A DNA stretch of 64,000 bases from Microbacterium ginsengiterrae (GTDB lineage: Bacteria > Actinomycetota > Actinomycetes > Actinomycetales > Microbacteriaceae). How positions within the stretch are numbered: position 1 is the stretch's first letter; every line of letters begins with the position of its first letter. The position numbers and the translations under genes were made by a program. Where the stretch lies: contig NZ_JACHMU010000001.1 of the NCBI RefSeq assembly GCF_014205075.1, positions 1,116,001 to 1,180,000 on the forward strand. The letters run 5' to 3'. Below, one piece after another: positions 1-8,247 of this stretch. The notes beneath the pieces were generated by a model. The model made no database searches. It was given only the letters and a program-made list of their open reading frames with translations, and was not told the origin of the DNA.

Positions 1-301
1 ACTCGGCGGCGATGGCCGCGGGGATCTCGCGGTCGAGGAACTCCGCGCGGATCCGTGCCGACACGTCGTCGACGACGGCGACGTCATCGACGTCCAGCCC
101 CTCGAGCAGGCGATCGATCTCGTCGGCGAGGCCGGTGAGTTCGACGAACGAGACGTAGGCGGCGGTCGTGACGGCGAAGCCGGGGGGAACGGGGAGGCCG
201 GCACCGGTGAGGTTCACCAGTGACGCGCACTTGCCCCCGAGGGCGTCGACGCTCGTGGCGCCCTGCTCGTCGAAGAAGCGGATGAAGAGGTAGTCGCTCA
301 T
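1..301 (-). CDS. PEP synthase / PPDK-like enzyme, N-terminal part (runs off window)
   Basis: This is the first ~100 codons of a protein that continues beyond the left edge. Residues 21-46 (LGGKCASLVNL...PPGFAVTT) match the start of the ATP-grasp PEP/pyruvate-binding domain of PEP synthase, pyruvate phosphate dikinase, phenylphosphate synthase and rifampin phosphotransferase. Which of these it is cannot be told from this piece. The usual GGKGASL is GGKCASL here. The ATG lies one base after the TGA of the upstream P450 gene, so the two are almost certainly co-transcribed at the end of the aromatic catabolic operon. An activating or phosphorylating role on an aromatic substrate is a guess from context. 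Confidence 0.75.
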   Translation of the reverse strand, partial: MSDYLFIRFFDEQGATSVDALGGKCASLVNLTGAGLPVPPGFAVTTAAYVSFVELTGLADEIDRLLEGLDVDDVAVVDDVSARIRAEFLDREIPAAIAAE

Positions 302-302
302 G

Positions 303-1607
303 TCAGGCCTCCCAGGTGACGGGGACGGATTCCGGGACGCGGAACGAGAGGTTCTCGCGGAAGTCGATGTCGGCGTCGTCCTGGAGACGGAGCCCCGGGA
401 CGGCGGCGATGGTCTCCTCGAGCACGATCTTCGCCTGGAGCTTGGCGAGCATGTTGCCGAGGCAGTAGTGGATGCCGAAGCCGAAGGAGAGGTGGTTTCG
501 GGCATCGGTACGGGAGATGTCGAAGACCTCGGGGTCGGCGAACATTTCCTCGTCGCGGTTCGCCGATCCCATGACGAGCAGCACGTTCGCGTCCTTCGGG
601 ATCGCGACGCCGCCGATCTCCGTGTCGGCCAGCGCCTTGCGACGCCAGGCCACGATGGATCCGCTGAAGCGCAGGACCTCGTCGACGGCCGCGGCGATGC
701 GGGCGGGGTCCTCGATGAGCGTCTCCCACTGCTCACGGTGCGACAGGAGAACGCGGATGCAGTTGGCGATGAGCGTCGTCGTCGTCTCGTGGCCGGCGAA
801 CAGCAGGCTGTAGCAGAGCGAGGCGATCTCATGATCGGTGATCTCCGCTCCGCCGTCCTGCGCGGTGACGAGGTCCGCGATGAGGCTGTCGCCGCCGTCG
901 GCGTGGGTTGCCGTTACGAGAGCGATGCACTCCTGCCAGTACTCGACGAGGTTGTGGGCGTGCGGGATCTGCGCCTCGTCGTCGAGGTTGCCCCACGTCA
1001 TGGCAGCCCGGGAGTCGGACCAGCGCTTGTAGGTGGGCACGAGCGACGTGTCCACACCGAGGAGCGTGAGGATCGTGATGGTCGGGATGTCGTAGGCGAC
1101 CTGGGCGAAGAAGTCGCCGGTGCGGTCGGGAGAGGCGAGCATCTCCTGAAGGGCTGCGCGGGTGTTCTCCCGGATCGTCGGCTCGAGAGCCTTGAACCGA
1201 CGCGGGGTGAACGCGCGCTGGGCGATGGCCCTGATCCGGGTGTGGTCCGGTGGGATGCGCGCGGACAGGCCGGAGTACGCGGTGAAGCCGCCCTCCTTCA
1301 TGATGCGGGTGGCCTGCGGGCCGCGCCCGCGCACGGGAGCCTGGGCGTTCTCACTGGAGAACGTCTCCCAGTTCTCGAAGGTCGCCTTCACGTCGGCGTA
1401 GCGGGTGACGACCCAGCAGTCGATGCGCTCGTCGTACATGACCGGTTCGCTGCGACGGAGTTCGGCGTATGCGCCGAACGGGTCCTTCATGTCGAAGGGC
1501 TCGTAACCGTGGTGGTCGCGGGCGGTGGCGGCGCCGGCGGCCGCGCTGTGGTCGACCGGACAGCCGGCGGCGGCTGCCGCTGCGGCTTCTGTCGGCGAGA
1601 GTGCCAT
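303..1607 (-). CDS. Cytochrome P450, CYP116-like
   Basis: A 434-aa soluble heme monooxygenase. It shows the I-helix AGHETT (residues 271-276), the K-helix EVLR (310-313) and the heme loop FGFGIHYCLG with Cys382. The segments SGSIVAWRR and FRVPESVPVTW resemble CYP116 (ThcB / P450-RhF heme domain), but no reductase domain is fused and no ferredoxin gene is nearby. Start: the ATG at 1607 has AAGGAG 7 nt upstream; an in-frame ATG 24 codons earlier lacks this. It lies downstream of an IclR gene whose 3' end holds an inverted repeat, and is followed at once by a PEP-synthase-like gene. The substrate is unknown; hydroxylation or O-demethylation of an aromatic acid feeding protocatechuate is inference. 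Confidence 0.88.
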   Translation of the reverse strand: MALSPTEAAAAAAAGCPVDHSAAAGAATARDHHGYEPFDMKDPFGAYAELRRSEPVMYDERIDCWVVTRYADVKATFENWETFSSENAQAPVRGRGPQATRIMKEGGFTAYSGLSARIPPDHTRIRAIAQRAFTPRRFKALEPTIRENTRAALQEMLASPDRTGDFFAQVAYDIPTITILTLLGVDTSLVPTYKRWSDSRAAMTWGNLDDEAQIPHAHNLVEYWQECIALVTATHADGGDSLIADLVTAQDGGAEITDHEIASLCYSLLFAGHETTTTLIANCIRVLLSHREQWETLIEDPARIAAAVDEVLRFSGSIVAWRRKALADTEIGGVAIPKDANVLLVMGSANRDEEMFADPEVFDISRTDARNHLSFGFGIHYCLGNMLAKLQAKIVLEETIAAVPGLRLQDDADIDFRENLSFRVPESVPVTWEA

Positions 1608-1679
1608 GACGACTCCTTCGTGTCCACACTGAGCTTGGGAGTTCCGACGATCCCCCGGATCGCCGGAACCTGAGATCAT

Positions 1680-2504
1680 CTAACGCTCCCCCTCGGCGTT
1701 CCGACGCGACGACTTCCGTCCAGTGGAAACGTCTTGTCGGAGCGACTGGAGCGGGAAGCCCCCGACGCTGGATTCGATGCGCCGCGCGATGCCTCTCAGT
1801 GCGGGAAGGTGCCGTTCGATCGTCGACGTGCCGTCCGACGTCGTCACCAGCCCGAGGGCAGCGGCGACGAGTCCGCCCTGGAACACGGGGACGGCGATCG
1901 AGGTGGCGCCGACTCTCGTCTCCTCGAGCGAGGTGGCGAAGCTGCGGGTGCGGACGAGGGCGAGCTCCGCCCTCAGCGCGTCAGGGTCGACGTGCGTCTG
2001 GGGCGTCCGCCGCTCGAGCGGCTGGGAGAGGATCGCCTCGCGCACCCACGGCTCCTCGAACGCGAGAAGGACCTTGCCGACCGCGGTCGCATGCAGGGGC
2101 AACCGCCCGCCGACGCGGGACGCCTGCGGTACCCGCCTCGTGCCGTAGACACGGTCGATGTACAGGGCCTCGGCGCGATCGCGCACCGCGAGGTGCACGG
2201 TCTCCTGCGTGAGGGTGAACAGGTCCTGCAGCAGCGGTCGCGCGATCTCGCGCACGTGACGCCCGGCATGCTGACCGAGCTCCCACAGTCGCAGGCCGAT
2301 CTGATACCGACCGTTGTCGTCGCGCTGGAGCGCACCCCACGCCTCGAGCTCGCCGACAAGCCGATGCGTCGTGCTGAGCGCCAGCCCCGTCTCGGAGCTG
2401 ATCTCGGTGAGGCTGCGGGGCGCGAGCGATCTCTCGAACAGCTCGAGGATCGTCAGGACCCGCCCTGTGACGGTCTGCCCCGGTTGCGATGTGCCACCGG
2501 CCAT
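1680..2504 (-). CDS. IclR-family transcriptional regulator
   Basis: A 274-aa protein with an N-terminal winged HTH (about residues 13-70: TILELFERS...LSTTHRLVGELEAWG) and the C-terminal IclR effector-binding domain (RLPLHATAVGKVLLA, then SIAVPVF). Such regulators bind aromatic acids or their breakdown products. A GAGGAGG ribosome site precedes the ATG. It sits between the lig operon and the P450 gene, all on the minus strand. Two near-identical TTCC-N7-GGAA inverted repeats, one before this gene and one in its 3' end before the P450 gene, suggest autoregulation and control of the P450. The last ~25 residues are a charged tail. Confidence 0.9.
   Translation of the reverse strand: MAGGTSQPGQTVTGRVLTILELFERSLAPRSLTEISSETGLALSTTHRLVGELEAWGALQRDDNGRYQIGLRLWELGQHAGRHVREIARPLLQDLFTLTQETVHLAVRDRAEALYIDRVYGTRRVPQASRVGGRLPLHATAVGKVLLAFEEPWVREAILSQPLERRTPQTHVDPDALRAELALVRTRSFATSLEETRVGATSIAVPVFQGGLVAAALGLVTTSDGTSTIERHLPALRGIARRIESSVGGFPLQSLRQDVSTGRKSSRRNAEGER
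1714..1728. promoter_or_regulatory. Inverted repeat TTCC-N7-GGAA (site 1), candidate IclR operator
   Basis: TTCCGTCCAGTGGAA matches the second site (2527-2541) at 13 of 15 bases. It lies inside the 3' end of the iclR gene, about 107 bp before the P450 start codon. This type of palindrome is common for IclR-family operators; the binding protein is inferred from proximity. Confidence 0.55.
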
Positions 2505-2526
2505 CAGCCACCTCCTCGTGGTCTGC

Positions 2527-2541
2527 TTCCGCTCAGTGGAA
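2527..2541. promoter_or_regulatory. Inverted repeat TTCC-N7-GGAA (site 2), candidate IclR operator
   Basis: TTCCGCTCAGTGGAA, flanked by C and GC so that arms GCTTCC/GGAAGC pair. It is 23 bp upstream of the iclR start codon and has the same spacing and core as the site at 1714-1728. Likely the autoregulatory site of the IclR protein. Confidence 0.6.
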
Positions 2542-2571
2542 GCTTAACCGCGAACAGACTCCGCGTGTGGA

Positions 2572-3273
2572 TCAGTCCGGGATGCGGAACCCGTGCCGAC
2601 GTACGAGCGGGGCCGCGGCGTCCGAGGCGAAGAACGCGAGGACCTCGGCGGCGCGCTGCGGATCGGTGGATGCCGCGGCCACGGCGCCGGAGAACACGGT
2701 GTCGATCGCGGCATCCGCCGGCATGACGCCGAGGATGCGCACACCGGGCTGGCCGACGAGCTCGCTGAGTTGCTGGAAGCCGAGATCGACGTCGCCGTCG
2801 GCGAGAGAGGCCGCCACCGGTACTCCTGGGCGCGCCTGTACGAGCCGATCGCCCAGTTCCTCGGTCATCCCCCAGTCGTCGATCATCCGCACAAGAGCCG
2901 TACCGCTCGGACCGGTCGAGTATCCGATCCTCTCGGCGGCTCGCAGCGCAGCGCGCACGCCCTCCGCCGACTCGTACGCGAAGGAATCGGACCGCGCCGC
3001 CGGCTCCCCCGAACCGGACGGCACGGCCACAGCCACCTGCGACAGCACGACCGGGGCGACCGTCGCAGCGTTCACCTGCCCGGCGTCCGCGAGGCGCTTC
3101 AGCGCTCCGGACGCGAGGAAGACCAGGTCGACGGGCTCACCGGCCGAGACGCGGGTCTCGGCATCGACACCGCCGACGGACTCGATGTCGACGGCGGGCA
3201 GCCCGGCGTCGACGGCCGCATCGGCGAGGTCGGAGAGCAGATGGCGCGTGGCCATCGATGAGATGGCCTTCAT
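2572..3273 (-). CDS. ModA-like substrate-binding-fold protein without signal peptide
   Basis: A 233-aa protein with the two-lobe type II periplasmic-binding fold seen in ModA (molybdate-binding) proteins: VDLVFLASGALKRL near residue 60, the hinge region YSTGPSGTALVRMI, and a C-terminal AAEVLAFFASDAAAPLVRRHGF. Start: the ATG overlaps the TGA of the reductase gene (ATGA), so translation is coupled. There is no signal peptide, lipobox or ABC partner, so it is probably cytoplasmic and not part of a transporter. A small-molecule sensing or isomerase-like role on a pathway dicarboxylate is possible; the true function is unknown. Confidence 0.7.
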   Translation of the reverse strand: MKAISSMATRHLLSDLADAAVDAGLPAVDIESVGGVDAETRVSAGEPVDLVFLASGALKRLADAGQVNAATVAPVVLSQVAVAVPSGSGEPAARSDSFAYESAEGVRAALRAAERIGYSTGPSGTALVRMIDDWGMTEELGDRLVQARPGVPVAASLADGDVDLGFQQLSELVGQPGVRILGVMPADAAIDTVFSGAVAAASTDPQRAAEVLAFFASDAAAPLVRRHGFRIPD

Positions 3274-4244
3274 GCGGCGTCGTCGAACGTCTCGGCGTCC
3301 ACCTCGGCCGCCGGCCCCGGCGCGTAGCGCGGCCCGGACACGGTGCCGGTGTCGATGAGTTCGCCTGCCCGGGCGAGCAGCGCGGCGTCCACGCTGATCC
3401 CGGGAGCGGCGATGTTCTCGCGCAGGTGGTCGATGCTCGTCGTCCCCGGGATCGGCACGACATGGTCTCCGCGCGAGAGCAGCCAGACGAGGGCGAGTTG
3501 TGCGGGCGTGCAGCCTGCCTCCGCGGCGAGCGCGCGCCATGCCGGCAGCAGCGCGGCGTTCGCCGGCCAGTTCTCGGGCTGGAAGCGCGGCATGGATCGG
3601 CGGATGTCCTTGGGCGCGAGCGCGTCGGGGTTGTCGACCACGCCGCCGAGGAATCCTCGGGCGACGGGAGAGAACGCCACGAGGGTCACATCGGAATCCC
3701 TCGTGGCCTCCACCATCCCGAGCTCTGGGTTCCGACTCCAGAGCGAGTACTCGTTCTGCACCGCCGCGATGGGAGCGACGGCCTGGGCTTCGCGCAGGCG
3801 GGCCACGGAGACCTCGGAGAGACCGATCGCACCGATCTTCCCGGCATCCACAGCCTCGGCGAGCGCACCGACGCTCTCGCCGATCGGTACGGTCTTGTCC
3901 CAGCGGTGCAGGTAGTACAGGTCGATGTGGTCCACGCCCAGCCGCGCGAGCGACGCGTCGATCTGCGCGTGCAGGGTCTGCGGCCGTCCGTCGATGACCT
4001 TCACCCCGTCGACCATCGCCATTCCGCCCTTGCTGGCGAGCACGACCTCGTCGCGTCGTCCGCGCAGCGCGCGCCCGACGAGCTCCTCGTTGCGGCCCCC
4101 GCCGTACAGGGTGGCCGTGTCGAAGTGGGTCACCCCTTCGTCCAGCGCGGTGCGCAGGAGCGCGAGGCCCTCCTCCGGCGACGGCGGGTTGCCGTAGGCG
4201 TGACTGAGGTTCATGCAGCCGAGGCCGATGCGGGGAAGTCTCAC
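3270..4244 (-). CDS. Aldo/keto reductase
   Basis: A 324-aa NADPH-dependent (alpha/beta)8 oxidoreductase. The family tetrad is visible: Asp in FDTATLYGGGRNEELVG, the Tyr of that segment, Lys in LASKGG and His in YYLHRWD; the cofactor end IPGTTSIDHLRENI is intact. The GTG start overlaps the ligC stop (GTGA), and its own stop overlaps the next ATG, so it is firmly inside the catabolic operon. Its substrate is not evident. It could act on an aldehyde such as vanillin or a ring-cleavage semialdehyde, or on a keto intermediate. No such gene is part of the standard lig pathway. Confidence 0.88.
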   Translation of the reverse strand: MRLPRIGLGCMNLSHAYGNPPSPEEGLALLRTALDEGVTHFDTATLYGGGRNEELVGRALRGRRDEVVLASKGGMAMVDGVKVIDGRPQTLHAQIDASLARLGVDHIDLYYLHRWDKTVPIGESVGALAEAVDAGKIGAIGLSEVSVARLREAQAVAPIAAVQNEYSLWSRNPELGMVEATRDSDVTLVAFSPVARGFLGGVVDNPDALAPKDIRRSMPRFQPENWPANAALLPAWRALAAEAGCTPAQLALVWLLSRGDHVVPIPGTTSIDHLRENIAAPGISVDAALLARAGELIDTGTVSGPRYAPGPAAEVDAETFDDAA

Positions 4245-5194
4245 GCGAGTTGCTCCTCCAGCTGGCCGAGGACGCGGTAGCAGTCGATGACCTGACGGAT
4301 GGACGAGTTCGGCTCGCGGCCCTCGCGGATCGCGGAGATGAACTCGCGGTCCTGCAGTTCGATGCCGTTCATGCTGACGGCCACGTCTGACACGTCGATC
4401 TGCTCCTCCTTGCCCGTGTACAGGTCGTCGTACCGGGCGATGTAGGTCGCCGTGTCGCCGATGTAGCGGAAGAACGTGCCGAACGGCCCTTCGTTGTTGA
4501 AGGACAGCGACAGCGTGCAGATCGCCCCCGACTCGCTCCCCAGCTGGATCGACATGTCCATCGCGATGCCGAGCTCCGGATGGATCGGGCCCTGGATCGC
4601 GTTGGCCTGCACGATCCGGCCCGCCTGGTACGCGAACAGATCGACGGTGTGGGCCGCGTGATGCCACAGCAGGTGGTCAGTCCATGAGCGCGGCTCGCCC
4701 TTGGCGTTGGTGTTGCTGCGGCGGAAGAAGTACGTCTGCACGTCCATCTGCTGCACGGCGAACTCACCGTCGACGATGCGACGGTGAACGAGCTGGTGGG
4801 AGGGGTTGAAGCGGCGGGTGTGCCCCACCATCACCACGCGGTCCGCGGCCTCGGCCGCCGCGAGCGTCGCCTCGGCGTCCGCGAGGGAGTCGGCCAGCGG
4901 GATCTCGACCTGCACGTGCTTGCCCGCCGCGATGACGGCCTGGGTCTGCGCGGCGTGCAGCCCGGTCGGTGTCGCGAGGATCACGGCATCCACGTCGTCG
5001 CGCTCGAGCACGGCGTCGAGTCCGACGACCGCCGTCGGCACGCCGTACTGTGCGGCGACGGCATCCGCCTTCTCCTGGGAGGTGGCGGCGACGACGGTCA
5101 CCTCGGCGTCCTCGATGTTCGCCAGCCCGTCGAGGTGCTTCATGCCGAAGGCGCCGTTGGCGCCGACGACCGCGACGCGGATCTTCTCGGTCAT
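4241..5194 (-). CDS. ligC: 4-carboxy-2-hydroxymuconate-6-semialdehyde dehydrogenase
   Basis: A 317-aa Gfo/Idh/MocA-family NAD(P)-dependent enzyme. The nucleotide-binding motif is VVGANGAFGMKH (about residues 9-20), followed by the family C-terminal domain (LLWHHAAHTVDLFAYQ). Length and the AFGxKHLDGLxNI start agree with LigC of sphingomonads. LigC oxidises the hemiacetal of the ring-cleavage product of protocatechuate 4,5-dioxygenase to 2-pyrone-4,6-dicarboxylate. It follows the dioxygenase gene by 25 bp with a GAGGAG ribosome site and precedes the reductase gene with a 4-bp overlap. Confidence 0.9.
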   Translation of the reverse strand: MTEKIRVAVVGANGAFGMKHLDGLANIEDAEVTVVAATSQEKADAVAAQYGVPTAVVGLDAVLERDDVDAVILATPTGLHAAQTQAVIAAGKHVQVEIPLADSLADAEATLAAAEAADRVVMVGHTRRFNPSHQLVHRRIVDGEFAVQQMDVQTYFFRRSNTNAKGEPRSWTDHLLWHHAAHTVDLFAYQAGRIVQANAIQGPIHPELGIAMDMSIQLGSESGAICTLSLSFNNEGPFGTFFRYIGDTATYIARYDDLYTGKEEQIDVSDVAVSMNGIELQDREFISAIREGREPNSSIRQVIDCYRVLGQLEEQLA

Positions 5195-5219
5195 TCGTTT
5201 CTCCTCAGGTCGGAAGGGG

Positions 5220-6593
5220 TCAGGCGACGACGGCCTGGGCGTCTGCCGCAGCCGGGACGCCCGTCTCGGCGTCCGCAGCGGCCGTGTCGGTCAGGCCGAC
5301 CGGGTTCGAGATGACGAGATGTCCCACCGCGGTGTTGGAGGCGGGGACGTGATAGAACCGGTGCTGCGTCGTCGGCTCCTCTCCGCCGAACTGGTCGTCC
5401 ATCGCCCCGCGGGCGATCAGCCAGTCCACCAGCTCGATGCCCTCGGAGCCCGCCTCGTCGACGTACTCCATGTGCGGCCACTCGGTGAGACCGAGCGGGT
5501 CGGCGATGAGGTGGTCGAGGAAGGCGTTGTCCCACTCCTTGTTGATGAGTCCGGCACGCGGCCCCTGCAGCTGGTGGCTCATGCCGCCGGTGCCCCAGAT
5601 CTGCACGTTCAGCTCCTCGCCGTCCCATTTGTCGATCGCGCGGCGCAGCGCCTTGCCGAGCTCGTAGCAGCGGCGTCCGGACGGCACCGGGTACTGCACG
5701 ACGTTGACCGCGAGCGGGATGACCTTGACCGGCCACTGCTCCACGTCGCCGTAGACGAGCGAGAGCGGAACGGTGAGGCCGTGGTCCACGACCATCTCGT
5801 TGACGAGGGTGAGGTCGAAGTCGTCCTGGATGATCGACTGCGCGAGGTGCGCGGCGAACTCCGGGTAGCCCTGCACATCCGGCACCGGGCGGGGGCCGTA
5901 GCCCTCGTCCGCCACAGGGTACTGCGCGCCGGTGCCGAGGACGAACGTCGGGATGATCGAGGCGTCGAAGGCCGTGGCGTGGTCGTTGTAGACGAGGATG
6001 ACGACGTCGGGCGTGTTCTCCTTCGCCCACTTCCTCGTCCACTGGTACCCGTCGAAGACCTTCTTCCAGTACGGCTCCTCGGTCCTGCCGAGATCCATGG
6101 CCGCACCGATCGCCGGCACGTGCGAGGTGAACACCGCCGAGGTGTACTTCGCCGGGGCGTTCGGCCGGAACGTGTCGGCCTTCTCGCCCGGCGCCGGCGG
6201 CGTCCAGCCGTCGAGGTCCTTGAGGCGGTTGCCCTCGGGGCGACGTCCTCCGCCGACCATCATGTCCCGGTACGCGGCCTCGCTCATGCCGGTCATCGAC
6301 CCGGCCATCTGCTGGAAGCTCAGACCGTGGGTGGCACCGATCTTGCTGAGGAAGTAGATGTTGCCGCCCTCGGCGATCATGGTGTTCAGGTCCATGTCGA
6401 GCACGGCCTGGCGCTGCACGGGGTTCAGCGGCCAGTCGTCGAGGTACGCCGCCTGGTCGGCGAGGAAGCGCTCACGGTTCTCCGGCTTCATGAGCGACAT
6501 GGCGAACTGGTTGAGGTGGTACCCCTTGCGCGCCTGCTCGGCGTCGTAGATCGTCGTGCCGGGAATGTCCTTGTAGGGCTTGTCGAGTGCCAC
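5220..6593 (-). CDS. ligAB: Protocatechuate 4,5-dioxygenase, fused alpha (LigA) and beta (LigB) subunits
   Basis: A 457-aa extradiol dioxygenase that opens protocatechuate between C4 and C5. Residues ~8-125 are the LigA alpha chain (IPGTTIYDAEQ...KGYHLNQFAMSLM...NRERFLAD). Residues ~148-430 are the LigB catalytic chain. His158 (FTSHVPAIG), His205 (YNDHATAF) and Glu387 align with the LigB iron ligands His12, His61 and Glu242; His271 (VDHGLTVPL) and His340 (GGMSHQL) match its conserved active-site histidines. Gallate dioxygenases (DesB, GalA) are also fused but with the LigB part first; here LigA comes first. GTG start with AAGGAG 7 nt upstream. A C-terminal Ala/Asp-rich tail extends past the domain. 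Confidence 0.92.
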   Translation of the reverse strand: MALDKPYKDIPGTTIYDAEQARKGYHLNQFAMSLMKPENRERFLADQAAYLDDWPLNPVQRQAVLDMDLNTMIAEGGNIYFLSKIGATHGLSFQQMAGSMTGMSEAAYRDMMVGGGRRPEGNRLKDLDGWTPPAPGEKADTFRPNAPAKYTSAVFTSHVPAIGAAMDLGRTEEPYWKKVFDGYQWTRKWAKENTPDVVILVYNDHATAFDASIIPTFVLGTGAQYPVADEGYGPRPVPDVQGYPEFAAHLAQSIIQDDFDLTLVNEMVVDHGLTVPLSLVYGDVEQWPVKVIPLAVNVVQYPVPSGRRCYELGKALRRAIDKWDGEELNVQIWGTGGMSHQLQGPRAGLINKEWDNAFLDHLIADPLGLTEWPHMEYVDEAGSEGIELVDWLIARGAMDDQFGGEEPTTQHRFYHVPASNTAVGHLVISNPVGLTDTAAADAETGVPAAADAQAVVA

Positions 6594-6611
6594 GGTCTTT
6601 CTCCTTCGGTG

Positions 6612-7541
6612 TCAGTCTGCCCAATAGAGGCGACGGGGGTTGTCCACGAGGAGCTTCTGCTGCAACTCGGGGGTCGTCGCGATCTGCGGGATGTAGTCGA
6701 CCAGCAGCCCGTCGTCGGGCATGTGGTCCTTGAGGTTGGGGTGGGGCCAGTCGGTCCCCCACAGCACGCGGTCGGGGAACTCCTCGACCACGCGTCGGGC
6801 GAACGGCACCACGTCGGTGTAGGCGTGCTGTTCGCCGTCGAGCGCGCGCGGACCGGTGACGCTGAGCCGCTCGGGGCACGACACCTTCGTCCACACGTTG
6901 GGGTTCTCGCGCATGAAGCGCAGGAAGAGCGCGAACTCCTCTCCGTCGACGTCCTTCGTCACGTCAGGGCGACCCATGTGGTCGACGACGACGTCGGTGG
7001 GGATGCCGGAGAAGAAGTCGTACAGTTCCGGAAGGTCCTCGGCCTCGAAGTAGATCACCACGTGCCACCCCAGCGGGGCGATCTTCGCGACGATCTCCTC
7101 GAGGGAGTCGGTGGGCACCCGGTCGACGAGGCGCTTGACGAAGTTGAAGCGCACACCGCGGACGCCCGCCGCGTGCAGTTCGGCCAACTGTTCGTCGGTG
7201 ATGTCACGGCGCACGGTGGCGACGCCACGCGCACGCCCATCGCTGCGGCGAAGGGCGTCGACGAGTGCGCGGTTGTCCGCACCGTGGCACGTGGCCTGCA
7301 CGATGACGTTGCGGTCGAAGCCCAGGTGGTCGCGCAGGGCGAAGAGCTGCTCGGCCGATGCGTCGCACGGGGTGTACTTGCGCTCCGGGGCGTACGGGAA
7401 TTCCGCCCCCGGTCCGAAGACGTGGCAGTGCGCGTCGACGGCGCCCGCGGGGAGGGCGAAGGTCGGCATCGTCGGGCCGTCGTACCAGTCCAGCCAGCCC
7501 GGGCTCTTCTCGAAGTCGCCGGAGGTGTCGCCATGTGCCAT
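6612..7541 (-). CDS. ligI: 2-pyrone-4,6-dicarboxylate hydrolase
   Basis: A 309-aa amidohydrolase-superfamily lactonase that opens 2-pyrone-4,6-dicarboxylate to 4-oxalomesaconate. VDAHCHVFGP (about residues 35-44) gives the HxH-type motif, and GTDWPHPN (Asp264) gives the catalytic aspartate typical of LigI. The arginine-rich segments that hold the dicarboxylate in this family appear present (RGVRFNFVKRLVDR). The gene starts 3 bp after the ligK stop and is followed 18 bp later by ligAB. Confidence 0.92.
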   Translation of the reverse strand: MAHGDTSGDFEKSPGWLDWYDGPTMPTFALPAGAVDAHCHVFGPGAEFPYAPERKYTPCDASAEQLFALRDHLGFDRNVIVQATCHGADNRALVDALRRSDGRARGVATVRRDITDEQLAELHAAGVRGVRFNFVKRLVDRVPTDSLEEIVAKIAPLGWHVVIYFEAEDLPELYDFFSGIPTDVVVDHMGRPDVTKDVDGEEFALFLRFMRENPNVWTKVSCPERLSVTGPRALDGEQHAYTDVVPFARRVVEEFPDRVLWGTDWPHPNLKDHMPDDGLLVDYIPQIATTPELQQKLLVDNPRRLYWAD

Positions 7542-7544
7542 GGG

Positions 7545-8237
7545 TCAGTCCTCCACGTACTCGAGGCCGGCGGCGGCCAGCGGCTCGCGCATCCCGTAGA
7601 TGTCGAGACCGAGGACGCCATCGCGGAACTTCTCGCGCTTGGCCTCCTCGTTGTCCTCGCGCTTCTGGCTGGCATCCGCGACGGCGCCGACGAGCTCGCG
7701 CGGGACGACCACGACCCCGTCGACGTCGGCCACGACGACGTCACCCGGGTTGACGAGCGCGTTGGCGGCGACGACGGGGACGTTGACCGAACCGAGCGTC
7801 GCCTTCACGGTGCCCTTGGAGTTGATCGCGCGGGAGAACACGGGGAAGTCCATCTTCTCGAGGTCGGCGACGTCGCGGACGCCGCCGTCGATCACGAGGC
7901 CCTTGCACCCGCGAGCGGTGAGCGAGGTCGCCAGCAGTTCTCCGAAGAAGCCGTCCTCGCTCTCGGTGGTGCAGCCGGCGACGATCACATCGCCCTCCTG
8001 CACCTGCTCTGCGGCGACATGGAACATCCAGTTGTCCCCCGGCTGAAGGAGGACTGTGACCGCAGGGCCGCACAGCTTCGCGCCGTGGTACGCGGGCCGG
8101 ATGTAGGGGCGCATGAGGCCGACGCGGCCCATGGCCTCATGGATCGTGGCGACGCCGAACTTCGACAGCCGCTCGACGTCGTCGGGGTCAGGGCGCTGGA
8201 TGTTCGTACGGACGATGCCGAGGTTGTTCAGTCGCAT
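7545..8237 (-). CDS. ligK: 4-hydroxy-4-methyl-2-oxoglutarate / 4-carboxy-4-hydroxy-2-oxoadipate aldolase
   Basis: A 230-aa class II aldolase of the RraA-like fold that splits 4-carboxy-4-hydroxy-2-oxoadipate into pyruvate and oxaloacetate, the last step of the 4,5-cleavage route. The signature GLVIDGGVRDVADLE holds Arg121 and Asp122 at the places of the substrate-binding Arg and metal-binding Asp of HMG aldolase (GalC/LigK). FFGELLA provides the loop preceding the active site. The ATG has AGAGGA 6 nt upstream. It lies 10 bp after ligJ. Confidence 0.92.
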   Translation of the reverse strand: MRLNNLGIVRTNIQRPDPDDVERLSKFGVATIHEAMGRVGLMRPYIRPAYHGAKLCGPAVTVLLQPGDNWMFHVAAEQVQEGDVIVAGCTTESEDGFFGELLATSLTARGCKGLVIDGGVRDVADLEKMDFPVFSRAINSKGTVKATLGSVNVPVVAANALVNPGDVVVADVDGVVVVPRELVGAVADASQKREDNEEAKREKFRDGVLGLDIYGMREPLAAAGLEYVED

Positions 8238-8247
8238 GGTGTTCCTC

